Below are positions 1 through 5,236 of a DNA stretch of 8,530 nucleotides, in pieces. The stretch's first letter is position 1. Each line of letters starts with the position of its first letter. The notes beneath the pieces were generated by a model that ran no database searches, was not told the origin of the DNA, and saw only the letters and a program-made list of their open reading frames with translations. Source of the DNA: CAIUMH01 sp037142475 (GTDB lineage: Bacteria > Actinomycetota > Acidimicrobiia > Acidimicrobiales > RAAP-2); assembly GCA_037142475.1 (NCBI GenBank), contig JBAXAR010000086.1:1-8530 (forward strand), given 5' to 3'. A program made the position numbers and the translations under genes.

Positions 1-748
1 CAGGGATACCCAACAGCTGTCGGCTTGTGGTGGTGTGTCGTCCCTCGCCCTTGCGCCTGACTTCTCCCGTCTCCTGGGCTTCGGCGAGCAGGAGCGCATT
101 CGTCAGGGTCGATTTTCCGGCCCCGGAAGCTCCAAGAAGCACAATTGTCTTGTTGCGCACGAAGTCCCGAAACCGCTCCAAGCCCATGGCAGTCACCGAA
201 CTCACGACAATGACTTCGATCCCTGCTGCAATCTCCTCGACGCGGTGAAGGACCCCCTCGAGATCATCACTCTTGTCGGCCTTGGTCAACACCACGAGTG
301 GTTCGGCGCCCGAATCCCTGGCCATCACGATGAGCTCGGTGAGGCGAGAGTCGCTGATCTCAGTATCCAGCGCATAGACAATGACGACCAGATCGACATT
401 GGCTGCCATGTACTGCGCTTCAACCCGCTCTGAGACCGAGCGCCTGACCAGCGCCGAGCGACGTTCGACACGGACGTTCGCCCCGGTGCCGTCGAGACCG
501 ATCCAATCACCGACGGCAATCTGCGGACAGTCACGAAGCTCGAGGCGATCGAGAGCGGTGCGCCTCTGGACGCTGGCCCACCCACGATCCATGCGGACAA
601 CTCGCCCGAGGGAACGTGGCACGATCCCTTGGCTGATCGCCACTTCGACGAAGCCAGCATCAAGACCAATCTCCTCGAGTTCAACGTCGTTGCCCTCGTC
701 AGCCCCTCCTGTCATGCCGGACGTGATCCGTTGGGGGAGTCCGGCCAT
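1..748 (-). CDS. rsgA: RsgA, ribosome small-subunit-dependent GTPase A (C-terminus beyond the window)
   Basis: RsgA (YjeQ/EngC) is a GTPase that binds the 30S subunit late in assembly and checks the decoding site. The first 249 codons are visible. Order seen: an OB-fold-like N-terminus (about 45-100), the family signature AANVD (115-119), G4 motif TKAD (155-158), then the P-loop GASGAGKST (206-214) and the switch segment with GRHTT (236-240). G4 coming before G1 is the circular permutation diagnostic of this family. The DTPG motif and the zinc-binding C-terminal domain would lie left of position 1. The start is uncertain: an in-frame TGA lies 12 bases before ATG 748, so the gene starts at 748 or later; ATG 715 (residue 12) overlaps the stop of a small upstream reading frame. 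Clear homology begins only near residue 22, so both starts are compatible. Identity is certain, the start is not. Confidence 0.95.
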   Translation of the reverse strand, partial: MAGLPQRITSGMTGGADEGNDVELEEIGLDAGFVEVAISQGIVPRSLGRVVRMDRGWASVQRRTALDRLELRDCPQIAVGDWIGLDGTGANVRVERRSALVRRSVSERVEAQYMAANVDLVVIVYALDTEISDSRLTELIVMARDSGAEPLVVLTKADKSDDLEGVLHRVEEIAAGIEVIVVSSVTAMGLERFRDFVRNKTIVLLGASGAGKSTLTNALLLAEAQETGEVRRKGEGRHTTTSRQLLGIP

Positions 749-804
749 GGTCGGACTTCGTCACCGTGGTGACGATCTGGCTCATGTGAGAAGGGGTGGT
801 TCAT
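712..804 (-). CDS. Possible 30-residue leader peptide overlapping rsgA
   Basis: This short frame begins MNHPFSHEPD and has GGAG five bases before its ATG at 804, a better ribosome binding site than either rsgA start. An in-frame TAG 15 bases upstream means it is not the tail of a longer gene. It ends in TGA at 714-712, which shares an ATGA overlap with the in-frame rsgA ATG at 715. That arrangement is typical of translational coupling. The composition (rich in His, Pro, Arg, Asp) resembles no family I know. It could be a translated leader, or chance in the rsgA 5' region. What is seen is the reading frame, the Shine-Dalgarno and the overlap; translation is inference. Confidence 0.3.
   Translation of the reverse strand: MNHPFSHEPDRHHGDEVRPWPDSPNGSRPA
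759..774 (-). repeat. Inverted repeat just upstream of rsgA ATG 748
   Basis: CGTCACC and GGTGACG are perfect 7-base arms separated by GT. In an rsgA transcript this would form a compact hairpin ending ten bases before ATG 748, where a Shine-Dalgarno would normally lie. It could limit initiation at 748, favour the later ATG at 715, or be a DNA operator. It also falls inside the candidate 30-codon leader frame. The repeat is seen; its role is inferred. Confidence 0.35.
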
Positions 805-943
805 TGATTCTCCACGCTATCGGAGGCATCGCCTGAGCCCACAGGTGCCCGACGTTCCTTGTCAACACGCGTGATCATCGAGGATGTGGTGATCGGGTGC
901 GGTACCGGCGTCAGCCACCGGCGTGCGCTGGCGAGAACCGGCC

Positions 944-2041
944 ATGCAGCCAGGCCCTCGGTCCGAGGACTCGACCGATATCGTGAGGCCGGTGACCACC
1001 ACCCGGGAATTCGATGAGTTGGGCTTCTATCTGTTGGCTGGAGCACCATCCGATCCCGCTGTGTTGCTCGAGGAAGCCGTGGTGGGCGAGGAGATGGGCT
1101 TCGGAACCGCCTTCCTCTCTGAGCGGTTCAACACCAAGGAGTTGGGATCACTCACTGGCGCCGCCTGTGCGGTGACATCGTCGATGACAATCGGCGTTGC
1201 CACCACGAATCACAACATCCGACACCCCATCGTCTTCGGCTCCTGGGCCACCACTCTCCACAAACTGTCCGGCGGGCGTTTCATGCCTGGGATCGGCAGG
1301 GGAATCCCCCCGCTCCAGCAGGCCTACGGGATCCCGGCGATCACCACGGCGCAGATGGAGGACTTCGCCGGATTGATGCGTCAACTCTGGCACGGCGAGG
1401 TGATTTTTAACCACGACGGCCCGGCTGGCTCATGGCCCATCCTCCATCTCGACGCATCCTTCGACGAGGAGATCGATTTGTGTCTCGTTGCGTTCGGCCC
1501 CCAATCCCTCGCTCTTGGCGGTCGAGCCTTCGATGCCGTCATCCTGCACACCTTCTTCACTGAGGAGACCCTCGAGCGAAGTGTGGCCACCGTCAAGGAG
1601 TCGGCTGAGCAAGCGGGCCGTGATCCTGACGATGTCGTGGTCTGGTCCTGCTTGGCCACCGTGGGTGATCACATCGATGAGGGTCTCCGCCTTCGCAAGA
1701 CCGTGGGTCGTTTGGCCACCTATCTCCAGGGCTATGGCGATCTCCTGGTTGCCACGAATCGCTGGGATCCAGCGGTCCTCGAGAGGTTCAGGGGTGATGA
1801 GATCGTGGCGTCAATCGCAGGTGCGATCGATGCCAAGGCCTCAATCGCTGAGCTCGAGCACATCGCCGCATTGATCCCCGATGAGTGGCTTGCACCTGCG
1901 GCAACGGGATCAGCTGATGCCTGCGCTCGCCGGGTGCGGCGGGAGATCGAGCTCGGGGCCGACCGGGTGATCATGCATGGTGCCACTCCCGAGGAACTTC
2001 GGCCCATCGTGGCGCACTACCGCTCGCTCTATCGCCCCTGA
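944..2041 (+). CDS. LLM-class probable F420-dependent oxidoreductase (TIGR03857-like)
   Basis: A luciferase-like monooxygenase superfamily TIM barrel, probably using coenzyme F420 for hydride transfer to an unknown substrate in the cytoplasm. It starts its recognisable region with ELGFYLLAGAP and continues with SERFNTKE, TTNHNIRHP, LSGGRFMPGIGRGI, QMEDFAGLMRQLWHGE and TYLQGYGDLL. I recognise these as the pattern of the TIGR03857 (MSMEG_2249-like) subgroup, whose substrate is not established. Length, about 350-365 residues, is normal and the frame is intact. The start is uncertain: ATG 944 is annotated, but GTG 923, GTG 983 and GTG 992 are in frame; homology begins close to GTG 992, so the first 16 residues from 944 may not be translated. 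It is divergent from rsgA and stands alone, so context gives no pathway. The F420 assignment comes from the family, not from a visible residue. Confidence 0.9.
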   Translation: MQPGPRSEDSTDIVRPVTTTREFDELGFYLLAGAPSDPAVLLEEAVVGEEMGFGTAFLSERFNTKELGSLTGAACAVTSSMTIGVATTNHNIRHPIVFGSWATTLHKLSGGRFMPGIGRGIPPLQQAYGIPAITTAQMEDFAGLMRQLWHGEVIFNHDGPAGSWPILHLDASFDEEIDLCLVAFGPQSLALGGRAFDAVILHTFFTEETLERSVATVKESAEQAGRDPDDVVVWSCLATVGDHIDEGLRLRKTVGRLATYLQGYGDLLVATNRWDPAVLERFRGDEIVASIAGAIDAKASIAELEHIAALIPDEWLAPAATGSADACARRVRREIELGADRVIMHGATPEELRPIVAHYRSLYRP

Positions 2042-2044
2042 TTT

Positions 2045-2070
2045 CGGTGACCGTTCGTTGCAGGTCACCG
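2045..2070 (+). terminator. Hairpin after the oxidoreductase gene, possible terminator
   Basis: Perfect 8-base arms CGGTGACC (2045-2052) and GGTCACCG (2063-2070) enclose a 10-base loop and begin four bases after the TGA at 2041. No T-run follows, so it is not a classical intrinsic terminator; U-less hairpins are often proposed as terminators in actinobacteria. It also lies 80 bases past the end of the convergent tRNA gene and might serve both strands. Confidence 0.4.
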
Positions 2071-2149
2071 CACGTCCTCACGATCAACGTGGGAACTCGA
2101 ACGCGACAAAGTCCGAACGTTCAAGGACAAGGGACAGAATCCCTCGTCA

Positions 2150-2227
2150 TGGTCGGGCTGCCGGGATTTGAACCCGGGACCTCTTGACCCCCAGTCAAGC
2201 GCGCTAACCAAGCTGCGCCACAGCCCG
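2150..2227 (-). tRNA. tRNA-Pro (anticodon GGG)
   Basis: A full cloverleaf can be folded by eye on the minus strand. The 7-bp acceptor stem pairs CGGGCTG with CAGCCCG; the D-arm has GCGC/GCGC around AGCTTGGTTA. The anticodon stem CTTGA/TCAAG holds the loop CTGGGGG, which places GGG at 34-36 and reads CCC/CCU proline codons. The T-arm is CCGGG-TTCAAAT-CCCGG, and the discriminator A is followed by an encoded CCA (2152-2150), 78 bases in total. A TAGAGT hexamer at 2243-2238, ten bases upstream, could be its -10 box, though no -35 is evident. A weak 5-bp hairpin (2144-2130) follows the 3' end. The cupin gene ends 40 bases upstream on the same strand. Confidence 0.97.
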
Positions 2228-2267
2228 TGACGAGATCACTCTAGGCCGAAACAAACCGCACCCCGGA

Positions 2268-3206
2268 CTAGCTCGGAGGCGATGGCGGGAGTGTGTAGGT
2301 GAAGGTGGCGTCAACAGGGCTTCCCACCGGGCCGTTCCGGCTCCCGGTGAAGATCCCCGAGCCCGACGTCGCCCCGGCGTAATCACCAGTTCCGCCGAGG
2401 ACACCGAGGGATGCAGCGACGGTGACAAGGGTTTCACTTACCGTCGTGGCCTGTCCCTGCATCTGGAAGCCCAAGGTGGATCCATCATGGAACGTGAAGG
2501 TCACGAATCCGAAAAATTGGCCCGTACCTGCCGTGTACGCGACATTGCCAAGCATCTCGACATGCACCGGCTGGCTGTCGAACGTCCCATCACCTTCCAG
2601 GTCGTTCCACCCGTAGCGCACATTGGTGCCGACGCTGTGCAGGGTGGTGCGGCTCGAGGACAGCGCTGCTGCGATCGCCGTGGGCGCCACAGCCGGGAGA
2701 CCCACCGGCGTTGAGAGTGGGGCACCATTTTCAAGCAGCGATGCCAACTGGATCACGACCGGGGTCGTGCCTGCATTCGATCCGTAGTGGACCAACGAAG
2801 GGGTCTCCACCAGTGTCGAGCCAGCGGGAAGTCGGATGGTCCTGGGCCCGACCACAGATCGCGAGACCCCATTGGGCTTCGTGATGGCCACGGTTCCTGA
2901 CACCACGTCATAGTTCAGGATGCCGGCGGAGACGTAGGCGATCTGGGTTCCCTGATGAAAGTGAGTCGACATCTGGGCCCCAGGAGCGATGACGACCTTC
3001 TGCAAGAACAGGTGTTGCCCCGGGGCGTTCGTGGGAAAGGTGTCGCCGTGGGCGTATTTCACGACGCCCGATCTGGAAGTCGGCTGCTCCGATGCACGAA
3101 CTCGAGAGTCACTCGATGCCCCCGCCGAAGAAAAGACCACAGCACCGCTGAGGGCAGTGGTGCCCGTGCACGTCGCAAGGATGAGACTGAGAACACTCCG
3201 CTTCAT
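2268..3206 (-). CDS. Exported two-domain protein: cupin plus AOC/dirigent-like barrel
   Basis: A 312-residue protein of unknown function. Residues 1-30 look like a signal peptide: KR, a hydrophobic core (about 4-27), then SAGA before a polar linker. Residues 47-160 form a cupin. Motif 1 has HFH (82-84) with Gln88 where the usual metal-ligand Glu stands, and Gly95; motif 2 has Pro136, His140 and Asn144. Residues about 190-312 form a second beta-rich domain with FFGFVTFTFHDGSTLGFQ and LGGTGDYAGATSGSGIFTG. That GGTGxYAGA pattern resembles bacterial allene-oxide-cyclase/dirigent-like barrels. ATG 3206 is chosen because GAGGAGG lies five bases upstream and the signal peptide then sits at the N-terminus; an in-frame extension to 3290 would bury it. 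The product probably acts outside the membrane; substrate and reaction are unknown. The cupin call is firm, the barrel call tentative. Confidence 0.85.
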   Translation of the reverse strand: MKRSVLSLILATCTGTTALSGAVVFSSAGASSDSRVRASEQPTSRSGVVKYAHGDTFPTNAPGQHLFLQKVVIAPGAQMSTHFHQGTQIAYVSAGILNYDVVSGTVAITKPNGVSRSVVGPRTIRLPAGSTLVETPSLVHYGSNAGTTPVVIQLASLLENGAPLSTPVGLPAVAPTAIAAALSSSRTTLHSVGTNVRYGWNDLEGDGTFDSQPVHVEMLGNVAYTAGTGQFFGFVTFTFHDGSTLGFQMQGQATTVSETLVTVAASLGVLGGTGDYAGATSGSGIFTGSRNGPVGSPVDATFTYTLPPSPPS

Positions 3207-3257
3207 GGCTGCCTCCTCGACACCTCCGTTAGGAGACCAAGCCTGCCAGAATCCGAG

Positions 3258-3296
3258 ATTGGGGCGAACATGAAATGAACGCCGGATCACCCCAAT
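3258..3296 (-). repeat. Inverted repeat in the leader of the cupin gene
   Basis: On the minus strand ATTGGGGTGA (3296-3287) faces TCGCCCCAAT (3267-3258), with 19 bases between. Nine of ten positions pair, and the exception would be a G-U pair in RNA. It lies 52 bases upstream of the cupin start. A GTGACA hexamer (3301-3296) that could serve as a -35 box adjoins it, but no good -10 is seen. It could be a divided operator site or a leader hairpin; the sequence does not decide. Confidence 0.35.
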
Positions 3297-3422
3297 GTCA
3301 CTCGTTCGCCCCGAGGACCCTCACGCGCAAAACCCGTGACCTCAGTGATGTGGCGGCCTTCCGAGGTCGGCCTCTGTCGCCTGAGGATCCCTCGAGAATA
3401 AAAATTTCCCCAGTGCCACCTA

Positions 3423-3455
3423 CGGACCCAGCGCAGCCGTGGCGTCGTGGGTCCG
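3423..3455 (-). terminator. 8-bp inverted repeat downstream of the 133-residue gene
   Basis: CGGACCCA (3423-3430) and TGGGTCCG (3448-3455) are perfect 8-base arms around a 17-base loop that can itself form GCC/GGC pairs. On the minus strand it lies about 120 bases after the 133-residue gene, with an AATTTTTATT tract about 20 bases further on. The T-tract is too far from the stem for a textbook intrinsic terminator, so this is a weak candidate. Confidence 0.25.
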
Positions 3456-3576
3456 CAATGTCGTGCCGCCACATCTCGGGTGAGCGTCAGCCATTACCGC
3501 TCCTCAAGCGCTTCAAGCAGGACGCCACGGACGTGCGGTTCCCGCTGAGCCCGTCATCGAGACGAATCGAACTCAG

Positions 3577-3978
3577 TTAGGTCAGCGCAGTGAATTCGAC
3601 CATTGCGGCGCTGAAGGAGTCTGAGCGATCTGAGCCATGTGCCCGGCATTCACCTTGACCCGTCATCTCGTTGCCGTCTATCGATACGTGATAGGTGTGC
3701 TCTTGAGTGACAACGACCAATCGCCGGCCGTCAGACGACAGCGCTCCAACGGCTTTGCTTTCGTGACCAGATGAGCCAATGACCAACTCCAAAGAACGCC
3801 CCTCCTGGCGGAGGATCGAAATAGTTGCCTCGACGGTCACGCCATGCCATTCGTGTTCCAAATGGCCATGCGTGTGGAACTTCGGGTGATGAGGAGTGAT
3901 TGCGGCCCCCCACGTCGCTCCGACCCACGTTCCGACCCATTCCGTCGGCAGGATACGTACTTGCTCAGATGGTGCCAT
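3577..3978 (-). CDS. Hypothetical protein with a histidine cluster (133 residues)
   Basis: I do not recognise this protein. The start is well supported: GAGGGAG (3983-3989) lies four bases before ATG 3978. There is no signal peptide or membrane helix. Near the N-terminus EWVGTWVGATWG (13-24) resembles the GTWxG opening strand of small calycin-like beta barrels. Next comes a cluster of seven histidines within residues 30-45 (30, 31, 35, 37, 39, 42, 45), which could bind a metal. The rest (50-133) alternates in a strand-like way with SSDGRRLVVVTQEHTYHVSIDG and ends AMVEFTALT; its single cysteine is Cys111. A one-domain beta-barrel cytoplasmic protein is a reasonable guess. It lies 168 bases downstream of the hemolysin III-like gene on the same strand, so cotranscription is possible but not shown. 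Confidence 0.7.
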   Translation of the reverse strand: MAPSEQVRILPTEWVGTWVGATWGAAITPHHPKFHTHGHLEHEWHGVTVEATISILRQEGRSLELVIGSSGHESKAVGALSSDGRRLVVVTQEHTYHVSIDGNEMTGQGECRAHGSDRSDSFSAAMVEFTALT

Positions 3979-4146
3979 TTGTCTCCCTCGCTCAGAACCG
4001 AATCGCCATAACCCGGCGTCACTATCCTCGCGAGCGGAACCGATAGCTCCCTGCTGGTCCAGATGCCTTCACGCTACTCAGGTTTGACTTCGTTCACCGG
4101 GGGCGGGCGCGGGGTTCGCTTCGGCGCCGGCATCCTCGGCAACGTT

Positions 4147-4833
4147 TCAGCCCTTTGCGATGGGCAGCGCAAAGAAAATGACCACAACGAGATGACAGGC
4201 AGCGCCCAGGACGGTCCCGAGATGAAAGACCTCGTGGTAGCCGAATACCCCTGGCACCGGGTTGGGGCGTTTGGCGCTGTAGGCAATTGCCCCTGCCGTG
4301 TAGAAAAGCCCTCCTGCCATCAGCCAGGCGAATCCCCACCCCCCGAGCGCGTGGAACAAGGGTGCCAGGACCGCCAGTGCACTCCAGCCCACCACGATGT
4401 ACGGAATGGCGATCACCCACTTTGGGGCATCAAGCCAGACCTGCCGCAAGATCACGCCGGCGAGGCCACCGACCCAGACGAGGAGCAGGATGAGCACTCG
4501 CGGCGTTCCCGAGAGCACCAGCCATGCCACGCTCGTGTAACTGCCAGCGATCGCAAGGAAGATCATCGAGTGATCCAGACGCCGCATCCGACGTCGGCCG
4601 TTGTCACTCCATCGAACGCGATGGAAGAGGGCACTGACCCCAAACAGACCAAGGATCGACACCACGTAAATCGATAGGGCTACTGCATCGCCGACGGTAG
4701 GGGCCTGCAGCAGAAGCCAAGGGGCGATGGCCAAGAAGACAAAGAAGCCCACCGCATGCATCCAACCGCGAAGCCGGGGTCTCGCCGCGATACCGGTCTC
4801 GGGTTCTGCCTGAATTTCGGATGCCACGATCAT
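4147..4833 (-). CDS. Hemolysin III / PAQR-like integral membrane protein
   Basis: A 228-residue protein of the hemolysin III (YqfA/PAQR, CREST) family. Seven hydrophobic segments are visible, at about 25-42, 50-70, 88-107, 111-130, 138-158, 165-186 and 205-223. The family's putative metal site is complete: Ser67 with His71 in SALFH, Asp87 in RRLDHSMIFLAIAGSYT, and HxxxH at 200-204 in GYHEVFH. His214 is also present. Members resemble membrane hydrolases, but the bacterial function is poorly defined and the hemolysin name should not be read as toxicity. ATG 4833 fits the family's N-terminus and sits five bases after the stop of the preceding small gene; an in-frame GTG at 4890 would overlap that gene by 52 bases and is less likely. 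Close spacing suggests it is the last or late gene of the thiO-thiS transcript. Confidence 0.9.
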   Translation of the reverse strand: MIVASEIQAEPETGIAARPRLRGWMHAVGFFVFLAIAPWLLLQAPTVGDAVALSIYVVSILGLFGVSALFHRVRWSDNGRRRMRRLDHSMIFLAIAGSYTSVAWLVLSGTPRVLILLLVWVGGLAGVILRQVWLDAPKWVIAIPYIVVGWSALAVLAPLFHALGGWGFAWLMAGGLFYTAGAIAYSAKRPNPVPGVFGYHEVFHLGTVLGAACHLVVVIFFALPIAKG

Positions 4834-4838
4834 TGAAT

Positions 4839-4997
4839 TCAGCCTTGCGCCGAAGAGCCACCGTGCGGCTGGTTGGGGTGGGTAATCCACGCTCTTGCCT
4901 CAGCGAGGCGGGCGATGCTCTCCCCGGGAACCTTGGCGGCAAGCGCCTCGAGGATCCTCTGATCGATTGCGTCTAGGAGCTCTTTGATCTCAGCCAT
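4839..4997 (-). CDS. Small protein between thiS and the hemolysin III-like gene (52 residues)
   Basis: An intact small frame beginning MAEIKELLDAIDQRILEALA and ending HPNQPHGGSSAQG. It starts 32 bases after thiS stops and ends five bases before the next gene begins, so it fits tightly in the operon. A GAGGG box lies 11 bases upstream of ATG 4997, somewhat far. Residues 1-38 look like one continuous amphipathic helix (Ile4, Leu7, Leu8, Ile11, Ile15, Leu16, Leu19), followed by a Pro/Gly/Ser tail. There is no signal peptide, cysteine or membrane segment. I do not recognise a family. It might be a partner or regulator of a neighbour. The tight packing and protein-like composition make a real gene likely; the function is unknown. 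Confidence 0.65.
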   Translation of the reverse strand: MAEIKELLDAIDQRILEALAAKVPGESIARLAEARAWITHPNQPHGGSSAQG

Positions 4998-5029
4998 GAC
5001 TCAATCATCCCTCATGGATCCCGCGATGG

Positions 5030-5236
5030 TCACCCGCCAGCTGCAGCGGCAACAATCTCGACCGCCACCCCCTCCGTGATGGCCGTTGCGGCCCACTGTG
5101 ACCTTGGAATCACCACTCGGTCGATGGCCACCGCAATACCCCGATCCGAGTCAGAAACCAAGGCGACGAGTCCCGCGACGGTCATCTCGGGAGAGGTCTC
5201 GATCATTGAGCCATTCACCAACACCTTGAAGGTCAT
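5030..5236 (-). CDS. thiS: ThiS, sulfur carrier protein for thiamine thiazole synthesis
   Basis: ThiS is a ubiquitin-like carrier: its C-terminal Gly-Gly is adenylated and thiocarboxylated, then donates sulfur to thiazole synthase ThiG. The 68-residue product is of normal size. It opens with the strand MTFKVLVNGS, has TVAGLVALV in the helix, AVAIDRVVIPRSQW in the middle, TEGVAVEIVAAAAGG at the end, and the essential Gly67-Gly68 terminus. A perfect AAGGAGG (5243-5249) lies six bases before ATG 5236, within the end of thiO. The ATGA overlap with the thiO stop indicates translational coupling. Next to thiO this is ThiS rather than MoaD. No thiG follows; the next gene is a 52-residue unknown. Confidence 0.95.
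   Translation of the reverse strand: MTFKVLVNGSMIETSPEMTVAGLVALVSDSDRGIAVAIDRVVIPRSQWAATAITEGVAVEIVAAAAGG

Larger units (their letters stand above)
3207..3576. other. 370-bp gap without a convincing gene
   Basis: The gap lies between the cupin gene and the 133-residue gene, both on the minus strand. It holds the cupin Shine-Dalgarno (3212-3218), the 3258-3296 inverted repeat, an isolated A/T patch AATAAAAATTT (about 3395-3406) that stands out from the GC-rich surroundings, and the 3423-3455 inverted repeat. A 101-codon plus-strand frame (3275-3580) spans most of it, but it has no ribosome binding site, mixed codon third positions and no recognisable motif. Leader and downstream regulatory DNA, or a decayed gene, are the likely contents. 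Confidence 0.6.

Noticed and set aside
325..684. 119-codon minus-strand frame within rsgA
   Set aside because: It is in a different frame from rsgA, whose frame gives all GTPase motifs over the same bases.
860..865. TTGACA on the minus strand upstream of the rsgA leader
   Set aside because: It is a perfect -35 hexamer, but no acceptable -10 box occurs 15-19 bases downstream, so I do not annotate a promoter.
801..1049. 82-codon minus-strand frame upstream of rsgA, ending next to the leader frame
   Set aside because: It overlaps the start region of the plus-strand oxidoreductase, has Arg/Pro/Ser-rich composition typical of shadows, and shows no motif. It was considered as the tail of an upstream rsgA partner gene but resembles none.
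2268..3206. Lipoprotein signal (Cys13 of the cupin protein)
   Set aside because: The residues before Cys13 (LAT) do not fit a good lipobox and the hydrophobic core continues well past it, so an ordinary signal peptide cleaved near residue 30 is more likely.
3207..3290. 28-residue N-terminal extension of the cupin protein to an upstream start at 3290
   Set aside because: The GAGGAGG box and the signal peptide both point to ATG 3206; the extension would bury the signal sequence.
4063..4677. 204-codon plus-strand frame opposite the hemolysin III-like gene
   Set aside because: The minus-strand gene has seven membrane segments and all family metal-site residues. The plus frame is hydrophilic, low-complexity shadow sequence.
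4834..4890. GTG 4890 as start of the hemolysin III-like gene
   Set aside because: It would overlap the 52-residue gene by more than 50 bases and add an N-terminus unlike the family. ATG 4833 fits length and spacing better.
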